The position numbers and the translations under genes are program-made. From positions 1 through 46,701 of the forward strand of contig JAKAJH010000026.1 of NCBI GenBank assembly GCA_021813905.1: 46,701 nt of DNA, written 5' to 3'. This DNA is from Bacteroidota bacterium. GTDB lineage: Bacteria; Bacteroidota; Ignavibacteria; UBA10030. Position 1 is the stretch's first letter; each line of letters starts with the position of its first letter. Below the pieces are notes generated by a model. It ran no database searches. It worked only from the letters and a program-made list of their open reading frames with translations, and was not told the origin of the DNA. Positions 34,537 to 44,574 of this stretch are shown here, one piece after another.

Positions 34537-35469
34537 ATGAGTGCGGACATTCCAACCATCGATCTTGCGATCGCCTGGACGTGGGAGCACGACGCGGAGT
34601 TCGTCCGGCTGCTGGAAACGACGGCGGCCGGCGCCGGTCTGCGCACGATGTCGATCCGGCGCGCGGAGATTGCGCACGTCACAGAGGATGTTCGCGCGTC
34701 GCGCCTCCGCATTCGCGCCTTTCTCGATCGCGCATCGGATGAGGAGGAATCATTCCTTCCCCTTGCGCTCCTTCTGAACGGCACGGCTCCCGGTGAAGGC
34801 ACGCCGGCCCCGGTGGTGATCAATCGTCACGAGCTGCTGCAGCGCGCCGCCGACAAAGCGACGATGCATCTGGAGTTTCTGAACGCGGGGATCCGCGTGC
34901 CGTACACGATCATCATCTCTCCGTTCAGCGAGGAGCGGGAGGTGGATCTGACGCTCTCGGAGCTTGAGAAACTCGGCCGGCCGTTCATCATCAAGCCGGC
35001 GAACACCACGGGGGGCGGTGTGGGCGTCGTGCTGGGCGCCGAGACGCTCCGCCACGTGCTCGAAGCGCGTCAGTCGCACAAGAATGATAAGTATCTGCTT
35101 CAGGAAACGGTGCATCCGGTCCAATGGAACGGCCGCCGCGCCTGGTTCCGGTGCTTCTTTGTCTGTGGGGAGATTCTTTTGTGCTGGTGGGATGACCGGA
35201 CACATCGGTATGCCGACGTGACAGCCGAGGAGCGGCAGACGTACGGGCTGCAGGTTCTGGAGGATATGACGCGGACAATCCGGACGGTGTGCGGGCTGGA
35301 TTTCTTCTCGACCGAGGTCGCCTTCGCAGCTGGCGGGGAGGCTGTTTCCGTGGATTACGTGAACGAACTCTGCGATATGCGGCTGCAATCGTCCGCCATC
35401 GACGGCGTTCCGGACGGGGTTGTCGAGCGGGTGTGTCGTGCCATCGTGGGGCATGTCAGGCGCGGGTAG
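34537..35469 (+). CDS. ATP-grasp superfamily protein (RimK-like)
   Basis: A 310-residue protein with an N-terminal alpha/beta region (1-100) and an ATP-grasp domain. The nucleotide-binding Lys and glycine loop are in FIIKPANTTGGGVGV (about 150-165), and the metal-binding acidic/Asn region is VDYVNELCD near 275. ATP-grasp enzymes ligate a carboxylate to an amine or thiol; the substrate cannot be told. The start at 34537 is the first ATG followed by fold-like sequence, with no good ribosome-binding site. It is divergent from the TPR operon. Confidence 0.8.
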   Translation: MSADIPTIDLAIAWTWEHDAEFVRLLETTAAGAGLRTMSIRRAEIAHVTEDVRASRLRIRAFLDRASDEEESFLPLALLLNGTAPGEGTPAPVVINRHELLQRAADKATMHLEFLNAGIRVPYTIIISPFSEEREVDLTLSELEKLGRPFIIKPANTTGGGVGVVLGAETLRHVLEARQSHKNDKYLLQETVHPVQWNGRRAWFRCFFVCGEILLCWWDDRTHRYADVTAEERQTYGLQVLEDMTRTIRTVCGLDFFSTEVAFAAGGEAVSVDYVNELCDMRLQSSAIDGVPDGVVERVCRAIVGHVRRG

Positions 35470-35514
35470 AGGCCGGCGGAGCGCTGAAACCGTGGTCCAT
35501 CATCGCAGTAGAAC

Positions 35515-35543
35515 TTGACTTTCAACCATGGGTTTAATACCTT
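35515..35543 (+). promoter_or_regulatory. Promoter of the CpoB-like gene
   Basis: TTGACT, 17 bases, TACCTT(AG), about 50 bases before ATG 35593. Confidence 0.5.
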
Positions 35544-35592
35544 AGCACAAGTTGTAGAAAACCTGTCATCCACCTGCACGATTGGAGGCACT

Positions 35593-36471
35593 ATGAGTCT
35601 CAAGAGCACTGAGGGATTGCACGTCGTTCAGCGGTCGTTCATCGCCGTCGCCGTCATCGGTGCCATGCTCCTGGTCGGGTGTGGGAGTTCCGAAGAGACA
35701 ACTCAGCAGGAACAGCCGGGTGAGCCACTCGGAGCAGCGCAGGAAAAGCCGAAGCAGGACAAGCCCATGGATCAGGCGCTGACGAGTTTCATCGGCGAAA
35801 AGCCGGCGGCCCAGCCCGCTGCGTCGACCAGGAAGGATTCAGTGGTTGCCCCGCCAGCCCCGGACCTTGATAAGCAGATCGATGAGCTTCGCACAGAAAA
35901 CACGAGTCTCAAGCAGAAGATCGTGAAGCTTGAGCAGGACAATCGGACGCTCAATGCACGGATCGCAGAGAATGATGCAGCGCTTGCGGCGGAGAAAGAA
36001 CGTGCGGACAAGGCGGAAGAGGCCCTGAAAGCCGCTCCTCCGGCGGCAGCGGCTCCTGTTGCCGCGGCGGCCGCAGCGCCCGCCATGAGTGCCGAAAAGT
36101 CCAGCGCCTCGATGTCGTCGTACGAAGATGCGTTGAAAGCCTTCAACAGCCGCCGGTACGATGAAGCCCTGAAGATGCTGCAGGCGATGCTGACGACGGG
36201 CGTGCCGGAAGACCTCGCGGACAATTGCACCTACTGGATGGGCGAATCCTACTACGCGAAGAAAAAGTACAAGGACGCCGCCGCCCATTTCGAGGATGTG
36301 ATGAAGTTCAAGAATTCCGAGAAGAAGGGAGACGCGGAATTCATGCTTGCACAATCCTATGAGCGTCTCGGAAACAAGGTGAAGGCAAAAGAGGCGTACG
36401 AGAAGGTCGTGAAAGACTTTCCGTTGAACAAGCATGTGAAGCGTGCCAAAGAACGCTGGGCGAAGCTGTAA
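35593..36471 (+). CDS. CpoB/YbgF-like lipoprotein (coiled coil plus TPR)
   Basis: A 292-residue lipoprotein (lipobox LVGC, C30). A Gln/Glu/Pro-rich linker is followed by a coiled coil (about 95-145), an Ala/Pro-rich hinge and three TPR units at the C-terminus (about 175-290). This is the layout of CpoB/YbgF, the Tol-Pal-associated protein that couples outer-membrane constriction with cell-wall synthesis, though tol-pal genes are not adjacent here. TTGGAGG lies six bases before ATG 35593; the longer opening from 35515 overlaps the promoter. Confidence 0.82.
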   Translation: MSLKSTEGLHVVQRSFIAVAVIGAMLLVGCGSSEETTQQEQPGEPLGAAQEKPKQDKPMDQALTSFIGEKPAAQPAASTRKDSVVAPPAPDLDKQIDELRTENTSLKQKIVKLEQDNRTLNARIAENDAALAAEKERADKAEEALKAAPPAAAAPVAAAAAAPAMSAEKSSASMSSYEDALKAFNSRRYDEALKMLQAMLTTGVPEDLADNCTYWMGESYYAKKKYKDAAAHFEDVMKFKNSEKKGDAEFMLAQSYERLGNKVKAKEAYEKVVKDFPLNKHVKRAKERWAKL

Positions 36472-36490
36472 GCATTCCGGACGTATCGCA

Positions 36491-36525
36491 AGCCCCCGTC
36501 GGCAGTGACCGGCGGGGGCTTTTTT
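36491..36525 (+). terminator. Intrinsic terminator of the CpoB-like gene
   Basis: AGCCCCCG (36491-36498) pairs with CGGGGGCT (36513-36520), with an inner CGG/CCG extension, followed by six T. Confidence 0.92.
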
Positions 36526-36559
36526 CTGTCCCCACTGCTGACAGCACCGGGCAAATCGC

Positions 36560-36588
36560 TTGACAATACCTCAAAGATTTTCAATATT
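36560..36588 (+). promoter_or_regulatory. Promoter of the TonB-receptor operon
   Basis: A perfect TTGACA, 17 bases, AATATT. The start is expected near 36595, giving a leader of about 100 bases. Confidence 0.55.
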
Positions 36589-36693
36589 CACCTGTCCGAT
36601 TCACCACGCGGAACCCACGCTGTAAACATCGTTCCTTTCACGTTCGCCAACGTAGTGCACGAACTTGCACGTCATTTGGATGGAGATGACTCT

Positions 36694-39600
36694 ATGAACA
36701 AACCGCTCCTTCTCCTCTTCTTGATCGTGGCCATCGCCGCTTCCCTGATCGCAGGTACCACGGGAAAAGTCGCCGGCACGATTACGGATGCAAAGACCGG
36801 GGAGCCGCTCGTCGGTGTCAATATTCTGATCGAAGGTACCGCGATGGGCGCTTCGACCGGACCCGACGGTTATTATGTGATTCTGAACGTTCCTGCCGGG
36901 ACGTACCGCTTGCGCGCATCTTACGTCGGATATGCCTCGATGGTGAAGACCGAAGTGGTCGTGAATATCGATCAGACCACGACGATCGACTTCGCAATGA
37001 CCGAGGAAGCGGTCAGCACCCAGGAAGTGGTCGTCGTCGCCCAGCGCCCCATCGTGCAGCGCGATGTGGCCGGCAGCCGTGCGAACATCAGCTCGCAGGA
37101 AATCCAGAGCCTGCCGATTTCGCAGGTCTCGACGGTCATCGGCCTTCAGGCTGGTATGCAGGGACTGTCGGCCCGCGGCGGCTCCGTCGACCAGACGGCG
37201 TTTGTCCTCAACGGACTCACCCTGCGTGACGCACGCGACAACACCCCGTACACCGCGATCTCACTGCTCGCCGTCGATGAGGTGCAGGTGCAGACGGGCG
37301 GTTTCAGCGCAGAGTACGGCAATGCACGGTCCGCCGTCATCAACGTGATCACGAAAGAAGGGAGTACGACCAAATACAACGTTGGCGTCAATGTTCGATA
37401 TCATCCCGCGTCGAAGAAGTACTTCGGCATGGAGCCGAACAACTATAATTCGTACTGGATCCGACCGTACCTCGATCCTGCGGTCTGCTGGAACGGCACA
37501 ACCAGCAACAGCGCAATCGGGTATGTGAGTCCGTGGGATAAATGGACCGCGGCCCAGTACGCGACCTTCAATGGAGGCTGGAACGAGGTGTCCCGCCGCA
37601 CCCTGGCGGACAGCGATCCGACGAATGATATTTCCCCCGAAGGCGCCCGCGAAGTGTTCCTGTGGCAACACCGCAAGGACTTCGACATCACGAAGCCGGA
37701 TTATGATGTGGACTTTGCGATCGGCGGACCGGTTCCCGGCGGCAGCTCGCTGGGAAATCTCCGGTTCTACGCATTTTATCGTGCGACGAACACCGAATTT
37801 GCCGTGCCCCTGTCCCGTGATGCGATGACCGACTACAGCGCGTCGGTCAAGCTGACCTCCGACATCGGCAAGGGAATGAAGCTGATGGTCGAGGGACTCT
37901 TCGGCCGCAACGAAGCCGTGGATGCGAACCAGACCGGCGTGTATGGCAGCTTCGGCTCGGCCGGGTCCATCTTCGGCTCCATGACGCAGGTGAGCTACAT
38001 CGACACCCGGCTGTTTGCGACCGACTATTGGGCGCCGAACAGCGTCGATCGGATGAATATCGGTCTGAAGTTCACCCATGTCCTCAGCAATGAAACCTAC
38101 TACGAAGTAAGCCTCCAGCGGTTTTCCTCCTCCTACAGCACAAACCCCGGCCGTCTCCGTGATACGTCGCGGATTTACATGTTCGGGAACGGGTACTACC
38201 TGGACGAGGGTCCATTCGGATTCTTCCCGACGCCGCCGAACTATTCGTCGCAGGGCATCGATGGAAGCCTGCGCATGGGTGTGGGCTTCAGCAACGCCCG
38301 TGACACCAGCAAGCTGGCGACCTATACCGCGAAGTTCGACATGTCGAGCCAGCTGGACCGCTACAATCAGGTGAAGGGCGGTTTTGAATTTGCCTACACG
38401 GAAAACGAAGTCAACTACGGGTCGGTGGACGCGGTGCTCCCGGTCGGGCGCTCCACCTCCAAATGGACGACACATCCCGTCCGGTTTGAAGCGTACATCA
38501 AGGACAAGCTGGAATTCCAGGGTCTGGTCGTGGACGCGGGCGTGCGGTTCGCGCTTTCCCATGCGGGCGGCGACTGGTACCAGTATGATCCGTATACCAA
38601 GGCACTCGTTGGCCAGAACTCGTACGGCATCGACACCACCCTGGGCCGGGCGCCGACGAAGGTCGTCACGGCACTTATGCCTCGCTTGAACGTGGCATTC
38701 CCGATCACGGAGGATGCGAAGCTGTTCTTCAACTATGGGCACTTCCGGCAGCTTCCGCTTCCGGAGAACCTCTTCCTCGTGCGGCACGAGACGTTCACGG
38801 GTGACATCGTCCGGCTGGCGAACCCGAATCTGCCGTTGCCGAAGACCGTGGCCTACGAATTGGGATACGAACACAATCTGTTTGACATGTTCCTGCTTCG
38901 CATCTCGGGCTATTACAAGGACATCAGCGATCAGTCACAGTTGGTCGAGTACGTTGCGCGCGACAGCAAACCGGACTACACCGTTACGACCAACGCGTCG
39001 TACGCGGATATCCGCGGCTTCGAGGTCACGCTCACGAAGAACCGGGGTGACTGGGTGCGCGGCTTTGTGAACTATACATACCAGGTTTCCACGAGCGGAA
39101 GCTTCCTGTATCCTGCCGTCTATCAGAATCCGGTGCTGCAGATCGAACAGGAGAATACGAACCCCGTGCAGTACCGTCCGGTGCCGACGCCGTATGCGCG
39201 TCTGAACATGGACATCTTCACGCCGCTCGAGTGGGGCCCCATGGTCGCCGGCATGCATCCGCTGAGCGACTGGCGGCTCAACATTCTGGGCAGCTGGGCG
39301 GCGGGCAGTTATATCACGTGGGTCGGTGGTGCGAATATCCCCGGCATCGCCAACAATCTGCAGTGGCGCGATTCCTACGGACTCGACCTGCGCGTCAGCA
39401 AATCGCTGAAACTTGGCAGGCTTGATCTCACCGCGTACGTCGACATCAACAATGCGCTCAACATCAAGCAGATGACCTCGTACGGATTTGTGAACAACGC
39501 CGACTATGTGGCCTACATGAAGTCACTGCATCTGCCGGGCGAGTTTACCAGCTACTACAAGGATAATATCGAAGGAAACGATCGCCCGGGTGATTACCGT

Positions 39601-39888
39601 GCCGCCGGGGTCGCCTTCCAGCCGATGGTCCGCCTGCTCAGCTCCACAGAGCTGCCGGCAAATGTGGCCGATCCGACGAATACGCGTCCGTTCTACTATC
39701 TCGCCGATCAGAACGTCTACGTGCAGTATGATGCGGCGAGCAGTACGTGGAAGGCGGTGGATAGCGCGACGCTCAACAAGGTGCTGAACAACAAAGCATA
39801 CATCGATATGCCGAACCAGGATTGGGCGAACTTCCTGAATCCCCGGATGGTCTACTTCGGACTGAAACTCTCACTCGACCTCAATTGA
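36694..39888 (+). CDS. TonB-dependent outer-membrane receptor with N-terminal carboxypeptidase-like domain
   Basis: A 1064-residue protein. Signal peptide (about 1-21), a carboxypeptidase-regulatory-like beta-sandwich (about 24-105, VAGTITDAKTGEPLVGVN), a plug domain (about 120-225, with an SARGG segment and the VQTGGFSAEYGNARSAVINV strand) and a large beta-barrel to the C-terminus. Receptors of this type import bulky ligands; the ligand cannot be read from the sequence. It heads a run of secreted and outer-membrane genes. ATG 36694 has a GGAG site upstream and begins the signal peptide. Confidence 0.92.
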   Translation: MNKPLLLLFLIVAIAASLIAGTTGKVAGTITDAKTGEPLVGVNILIEGTAMGASTGPDGYYVILNVPAGTYRLRASYVGYASMVKTEVVVNIDQTTTIDFAMTEEAVSTQEVVVVAQRPIVQRDVAGSRANISSQEIQSLPISQVSTVIGLQAGMQGLSARGGSVDQTAFVLNGLTLRDARDNTPYTAISLLAVDEVQVQTGGFSAEYGNARSAVINVITKEGSTTKYNVGVNVRYHPASKKYFGMEPNNYNSYWIRPYLDPAVCWNGTTSNSAIGYVSPWDKWTAAQYATFNGGWNEVSRRTLADSDPTNDISPEGAREVFLWQHRKDFDITKPDYDVDFAIGGPVPGGSSLGNLRFYAFYRATNTEFAVPLSRDAMTDYSASVKLTSDIGKGMKLMVEGLFGRNEAVDANQTGVYGSFGSAGSIFGSMTQVSYIDTRLFATDYWAPNSVDRMNIGLKFTHVLSNETYYEVSLQRFSSSYSTNPGRLRDTSRIYMFGNGYYLDEGPFGFFPTPPNYSSQGIDGSLRMGVGFSNARDTSKLATYTAKFDMSSQLDRYNQVKGGFEFAYTENEVNYGSVDAVLPVGRSTSKWTTHPVRFEAYIKDKLEFQGLVVDAGVRFALSHAGGDWYQYDPYTKALVGQNSYGIDTTLGRAPTKVVTALMPRLNVAFPITEDAKLFFNYGHFRQLPLPENLFLVRHETFTGDIVRLANPNLPLPKTVAYELGYEHNLFDMFLLRISGYYKDISDQSQLVEYVARDSKPDYTVTTNASYADIRGFEVTLTKNRGDWVRGFVNYTYQVSTSGSFLYPAVYQNPVLQIEQENTNPVQYRPVPTPYARLNMDIFTPLEWGPMVAGMHPLSDWRLNILGSWAAGSYITWVGGANIPGIANNLQWRDSYGLDLRVSKSLKLGRLDLTAYVDINNALNIKQMTSYGFVNNADYVAYMKSLHLPGEFTSYYKDNIEGNDRPGDYRAAGVAFQPMVRLLSSTELPANVADPTNTRPFYYLADQNVYVQYDAASSTWKAVDSATLNKVLNNKAYIDMPNQDWANFLNPRMVYFGLKLSLDLN

Positions 39889-39922
39889 TCGGATCGTTTC
39901 TGACCGATTTTCACTGGAAGGT

Positions 39923-42031
39923 ATGATGACCATGATTCCTCAAGATAATACGGTGCGACGTTGGAGCGTACGGCTGGTGATGGCGGCAATGGTGGGGATG
40001 GCCGCGACGATGATCGCCGCAGCCCAGGGCCAGACGAAATGGCTGGCCGTCGGCTCTCTGCAGAACTGGTACTCAGAGAAGGGTTGGGAGGTCGAAGAAG
40101 GCTTCGTCCGTGAACAGCAGTACGGACTCCGCTGGCCGTCCCAGTACAATTACCAGGACATGCAGGCCGCCAAGGGCATGTGGATCGGCGTGACGAACTA
40201 TACGGATGCGGCGAACAATCTGTGGCCCTACAAGGTCGTACATGTCGGGCCGCGCGTCGCCGGCGACGGTGAGTTCTTCCCCGTGTCCTTCAAGCTTCAC
40301 AGCCGCTTCGCTCCGCCGGCGGTCTACGTCGACGGACTGCCGACGCTTGCAGAGTCGTACAGTGAGCCCGATGTGATCGATCCGAGCCTCGTCTCCGATC
40401 GGATGCTCGAAACGATCGCCAACACGGACATCGGGGTCCGGGAAGATCGCAAGATCTACCAGTTCAGCCAGGCCTATCACGATAACTACCACGTCTTCGA
40501 TATCACCTACACGAACACGAATGTCTCGCAAACCCTGACGGGACTGTATGTCTTCTTCCAGTGGCGCTATTCCGTCTGTGCGGAGGTCCGCTACTGCGTG
40601 AACAACTCATCCGGATGGGGTATTAACACCATGAACGATGCCCGGGGTCCCTGGTATCCAACCTCGACCCCGACGGATCTGCGGGCGCAATTCTCGTGGC
40701 ATGGATTCCATGATTCCGCGAATAAGCCGGCTCCGGGAACATACCCCGGCGCCGCCGGCTATGACAATATCGGCGGCCCGATCTGGAATCCGTCGGCATC
40801 ATCCGGATATGTCCAACCCTCCGACTCGACGTGGCGCCTTGGCGCGGCTCAGTTCGTCGGCAACGTCACCCTGCATGCCGACAAATCGCCCACCGACACG
40901 TCCGATGACATGACCCAGCCTTCCACGACGAATTATGTCGGGTCCGACGATGATATGTACACCCGCAACAACAGTGAGTACAACCTCGGTCAGATGACCC
41001 AGGAATATGCGAAGATGGCAGAAGGCCATGCCACCCGCCATGCGTGGCTGGTCCAGCCGGATGGGAAGTTCGATCAGCAGACGTCGATGGCGAACATCGG
41101 CATCGGTTCTCCGGGCGGATGGTCCTCCGCGAACGGATACGGACCGTACACGCTGGCACCAGGACAGAGCGTTCGCATCGTTTTTGCGGAAGGGGCCAAT
41201 GGTCTCACGCGGGACGAGTGCATTCGGATCGGCAAGCAGTTCCGTGACGGTGTGATCTCCGACGTTCAGAAGAATGATTCCGTGTTCGTCGGCCGCGACC
41301 GACTCTTCAACACGTTCCGGCGCGCGCTGGCGAACTACAATTCCGGCTATCAGATCCCCCAACCACTTCAACCGCCGCCGGTTTTCAACGTGAATGGCGG
41401 CGGCGACAAGATCAGCCTGTCATGGTCGGCCAGCCCCGATGCCGGTTCGCCGGACTTTGTGGGCTACCGACTGTATCGTGCGCGTGGCCGCGCCGACAGC
41501 ACGTACACAGTGCTGGCGCAGACCACGTCGACCTCGTATGACGATGTGTCGGCCATCCGCGGCGTCGATTACTACTACTACGTGGTGACTGTGAGCAATC
41601 CGTCCCAGAATGTGGGCGGAGGCTTGACGCCGGTGGGCGAGCTGGAAAGCAGCCGCTTCTACACCCAGACGTTCACGGCGACGAATCTGAAGCGTCCGGC
41701 GCCGCCGGCGGATTCGATTGATTTGAAACTGCGTATCGTCCCGAATCCGTTCGCGATTCAGGCGGCGGATAAGGGGGTCAACTATCGCGGGAACCGGGGC
41801 AATCCGGACGCGATCGGCTTCATCGGCATCCCGGGCAACTGCACGATCCGGATTTACACCGAGCTCGGTGAATTGATCAAACAGATCGAGCACTCGAACG
41901 GCACGGGCGATGAGTACTGGAACTCCATCACGTCTTCGGACCAGGTGGTGGTGAGCGGCATCTATATCGTGGTCGTTGACGATAATTCGAACGGCAAGCG
42001 GTACATTCGCAAGCTGGTGGTGGTCCGCTAA
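39923..42031 (+). CDS. Secreted Fn3-domain protein with T9SS-type C-terminus
   Basis: A 702-residue protein with a signal peptide (about 1-37, ending AAAQG), a large unassigned region rich in aromatic and polar residues, a fibronectin type III-like domain (about 490-590, DKISLSWSASPD to YYYYVVTVSN) and a C-terminal module (about 605-702, from RIVPNPF to IRKLVVVR) that resembles a variant type A sorting domain. It is likely a surface partner of the TonB receptor 35 bases upstream. ATG codons at 39923, 39926 and 39932 are all possible; AAGG precedes them closely. Confidence 0.82.
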   Translation: MMTMIPQDNTVRRWSVRLVMAAMVGMAATMIAAAQGQTKWLAVGSLQNWYSEKGWEVEEGFVREQQYGLRWPSQYNYQDMQAAKGMWIGVTNYTDAANNLWPYKVVHVGPRVAGDGEFFPVSFKLHSRFAPPAVYVDGLPTLAESYSEPDVIDPSLVSDRMLETIANTDIGVREDRKIYQFSQAYHDNYHVFDITYTNTNVSQTLTGLYVFFQWRYSVCAEVRYCVNNSSGWGINTMNDARGPWYPTSTPTDLRAQFSWHGFHDSANKPAPGTYPGAAGYDNIGGPIWNPSASSGYVQPSDSTWRLGAAQFVGNVTLHADKSPTDTSDDMTQPSTTNYVGSDDDMYTRNNSEYNLGQMTQEYAKMAEGHATRHAWLVQPDGKFDQQTSMANIGIGSPGGWSSANGYGPYTLAPGQSVRIVFAEGANGLTRDECIRIGKQFRDGVISDVQKNDSVFVGRDRLFNTFRRALANYNSGYQIPQPLQPPPVFNVNGGGDKISLSWSASPDAGSPDFVGYRLYRARGRADSTYTVLAQTTSTSYDDVSAIRGVDYYYYVVTVSNPSQNVGGGLTPVGELESSRFYTQTFTATNLKRPAPPADSIDLKLRIVPNPFAIQAADKGVNYRGNRGNPDAIGFIGIPGNCTIRIYTELGELIKQIEHSNGTGDEYWNSITSSDQVVVSGIYIVVVDDNSNGKRYIRKLVVVR

Positions 42032-42064
42032 CAAGTGCCCACTTCCTATTCGACGGACATGCTC

Positions 42065-43117
42065 ATGAAAACGAATCGACACTTTCCCACCGCCTGCCTT
42101 GCGTTGCTCGTCCTGGCGGCGGGCATTCTGACACCGGCGGACGCGCAGCAGGACTTCCAGAAGCGCGCGCAGACCGGAATGAAATTTCTCGTGACCGGCC
42201 TGCCGGCACGCCAGACGGCCGTCGGTGAGGCCTTTACCGCCGTGGACGGCGGAGCGGCCTCCATGTTCTACAATCCGGCCGGAATGGCGCGTCTCGGATC
42301 CACCGTTGATCTGACCTTCGGGCGGATGCAGTGGATCGCGGACATCAACCACATCTATGGCGCGATCGCCTTCAGCCCGTGGAGCGGCGACTATGGCGTG
42401 ATCGGCGTGACTTTCCATTACGTCGATTACGGCGAGATTCAGTCGACCATCCGTTATGATAACACGGACGGCTACCTGGATGTCGGCACCATCCATCCGT
42501 ACGCGTACGACGCCGGTCTGACCTATGCCCGCGCCTTGTCCGACAAATTCTCGGTCGGCGGCACGGTGAAGCTCGTGAAACAGGACCTGGGAACGAGCAT
42601 CCTGGATGTACAGCGCGACAGCACGGGAACCGTGATCAGCGGAACTCCCACGTCACAGATCAAGAATGCCCTTGATGTGGTGGCGTACGACTTCGGCATC
42701 CTCTATCGCACCGGTATCAAGAGCCTGACGTTCGGGATGAGTATCCGGAATTTCTCGCGGGAAGTGACCTATCAGCGGGAAAGCTTCCAGCTTCCGCTGC
42801 TGTTCAAGATGGGTCTCTCGATGAATGTCCTGGATGTCTGGGACATCAATCCGGACATGCAGTCACTGCTGGTGGCCGTGGATGCGGATCACCCGCGGGA
42901 CTACCCGGAACAGCTGCGCGTCGGTGCGGAATATGTGTTCGCAAAAACGCTGTCGCTCCGCGTCGGGTATGTTTCGCCGTCCGATGAACACAATATTGCG
43001 TACGGCGTCGGTCTGATGCAAACGGTCCTGGGGGCGCACTTCGCCCTGGATTACTCGTATACGCCGTTCGGAGTGTTCAACAATGTCCAGCGACTGTCGT
43101 TCCAATTCAGCTACTGA
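42065..43117 (+). CDS. PorV/PorQ-family outer-membrane protein
   Basis: A 350-residue protein with a signal peptide (about 1-28, ending ADAQ) and a FadL-like beta-barrel. The start of the mature part (GMKFLVTGLPARQTAVGEAFTAV...GGAASMFYNPAGMA) is the signature of the PorV/PorQ family. PorV carries T9SS cargo to the attachment complex, which fits the sorting-domain proteins around it. ATG 42065 begins the signal peptide; ATG 42059 or GTG 42035 would add residues. Confidence 0.88.
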   Translation: MKTNRHFPTACLALLVLAAGILTPADAQQDFQKRAQTGMKFLVTGLPARQTAVGEAFTAVDGGAASMFYNPAGMARLGSTVDLTFGRMQWIADINHIYGAIAFSPWSGDYGVIGVTFHYVDYGEIQSTIRYDNTDGYLDVGTIHPYAYDAGLTYARALSDKFSVGGTVKLVKQDLGTSILDVQRDSTGTVISGTPTSQIKNALDVVAYDFGILYRTGIKSLTFGMSIRNFSREVTYQRESFQLPLLFKMGLSMNVLDVWDINPDMQSLLVAVDADHPRDYPEQLRVGAEYVFAKTLSLRVGYVSPSDEHNIAYGVGLMQTVLGAHFALDYSYTPFGVFNNVQRLSFQFSY

Positions 43118-43184
43118 GTACTGAACGGAACGACGGCGGATGCCCATTTCATTCACCATGATTCATTAATCGAGAGAATTTCCT

Positions 43185-44426
43185 ATGCGACGGACTTACC
43201 AATTTGCATGCATTGTGACCGTCGGAGTGTTGCTGGCGAGCTTCTGGGCGGGATGTGCGGAGGACAAGACCGGCAGTCTCTACGATCCCAACTACAAATC
43301 CCAGCCGGCACCGACGATCACCGCCGTCAGTCCGGCGGACTACGCCCTGGCCGGCGTCACCAACGTCACGATCACGGGCACCGGGTTCTCCACGACAGCG
43401 GCGGAGAACGTGGTGTGGTTTGACGGACTGAAGGGAACACTGCAGTCCGCAACCGCGACCCAACTGGTGGTCACGGCGCCTATCCTCGTGAGAGACAGCG
43501 TCAAGTTGCGCGTGGCGCTCTTCGGGGCGGCGGACTTCAGCAATACGTGGTACTATCGCCTGGAACCCGCGGTCGAGAGCATGTCCGCCCTGGATGGAAA
43601 GTCGGAATATGCAACGTCGGTGGCGACGGACTCCTCCGGGAATCTGTATGCATCGCTGATGACGTATACGGCCACGACGAGAGCGGCGCTCGGCGTGTTC
43701 AAGATCACCATGGGCGGCACGCGGACCAGCTACTCGCCGATCCTCAGCTCGGCCGTTGGCTCATGGACCTCGATGAAGATGGGCACCGGCGGTGCGATCT
43801 TTGCGACGGCGGCGAACCGGAATATCATCTTCCGCATCCCTCCGGGTGGCGGGGCGCCGGGCGTGTTTCTGAGCGGCGGCGGACTCCTGAACCTGAACGA
43901 ACTCGACTTTGATGCCGCCGGCAACATCTGGGCGGCGGGCGCCGGGAATAAAGTCTTCCGCGTGCGCACAAGCGACAAGAACGTCAAGTCCTTTGTATTC
44001 ACGGGGACGGTCCATGCGCTCCGCGTGTACAACAACTACGTCTACGTGACGGCACTGCGTGATACGCTGGAAAAGGTCTGGCGCCTGCCGATCGTCAGCT
44101 CCGACAGCCTCGGCGTCGACGAAGAGTATTTCGATCTCTCCGCGATCTACGGCGTGGGGAAGGTGACGGCTAATGCGATCACATTCGCGTCCGACGGATC
44201 GATGTTCGTCGGAACGACGACGGCGGATGGTGTGATCCTGGTCAAACCGGACAAGTCGTGGGAGCCGTTCTATCCCGGTCAGTTTGTGCCGACGATACTT
44301 TCGTTTGCGTGGGCATCCGGGCCGTTCCTGTACGCTGCACAGTCTGCCGCGCCGACCGGAGTGCAGGCACTCTATCGGATCAATACGCAGATGGCAGGAG
44401 CCCCGTATTACGGACAAGGTCTCTAA
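43185..44426 (+). CDS. IPT/TIG-domain lipoprotein with propeller-like repeats
   Basis: A 413-residue lipoprotein (lipobox WAGC, C24). An IPT/TIG Ig-like domain (about 43-125, PTITAVSPADYALAG) is followed by a region of NHL/SMP-30-like beta-propeller repeats (for example ATSVATDSSGNLYASL and ELDFDAAGNIWAAG). IPT domains are common in surface glycan-binding proteins, so binding for the upstream receptor is plausible. It has no T9SS sorting domain. Confidence 0.82.
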   Translation: MRRTYQFACIVTVGVLLASFWAGCAEDKTGSLYDPNYKSQPAPTITAVSPADYALAGVTNVTITGTGFSTTAAENVVWFDGLKGTLQSATATQLVVTAPILVRDSVKLRVALFGAADFSNTWYYRLEPAVESMSALDGKSEYATSVATDSSGNLYASLMTYTATTRAALGVFKITMGGTRTSYSPILSSAVGSWTSMKMGTGGAIFATAANRNIIFRIPPGGGAPGVFLSGGGLLNLNELDFDAAGNIWAAGAGNKVFRVRTSDKNVKSFVFTGTVHALRVYNNYVYVTALRDTLEKVWRLPIVSSDSLGVDEEYFDLSAIYGVGKVTANAITFASDGSMFVGTTTADGVILVKPDKSWEPFYPGQFVPTILSFAWASGPFLYAAQSAAPTGVQALYRINTQMAGAPYYGQGL

Positions 44427-44441
44427 TATTTGACGATTCAC

Positions 44442-44472
44442 TTGACAGAGACCGGAAGGAGATGTAAGTTTG
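44442..44472 (+). promoter_or_regulatory. Internal promoter, textbook Bacteroidota type
   Basis: TTGACA, 17 bases, TAAGTTTG. The downstream box matches the TAnnTTTG consensus exactly. It would drive the gene at 44575 independently of the upstream operon. Confidence 0.7.
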
Positions 44473-44574
44473 GGGGAAAGTTGTCCCGTCGTTGGCTGCG
44501 ACGATAGTCACGGGTGCGGCACGTTGTGTGATGCTTCTGCACCGATTATTCATTCACAATACCGAGGAGGTCGT

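Noticed and set aside
37261-38874. Minus-strand opening of 537 codons inside the TonB receptor
   Set aside because: Antisense shadow of a well-supported receptor; no ribosome-binding site and no protein-like composition.
41420-42496. Minus-strand opening of 358 codons across two secreted-protein genes
   Set aside because: It crosses a gene junction antisense to both and its product is Arg/His/Asp-rich, typical of shadow frames.
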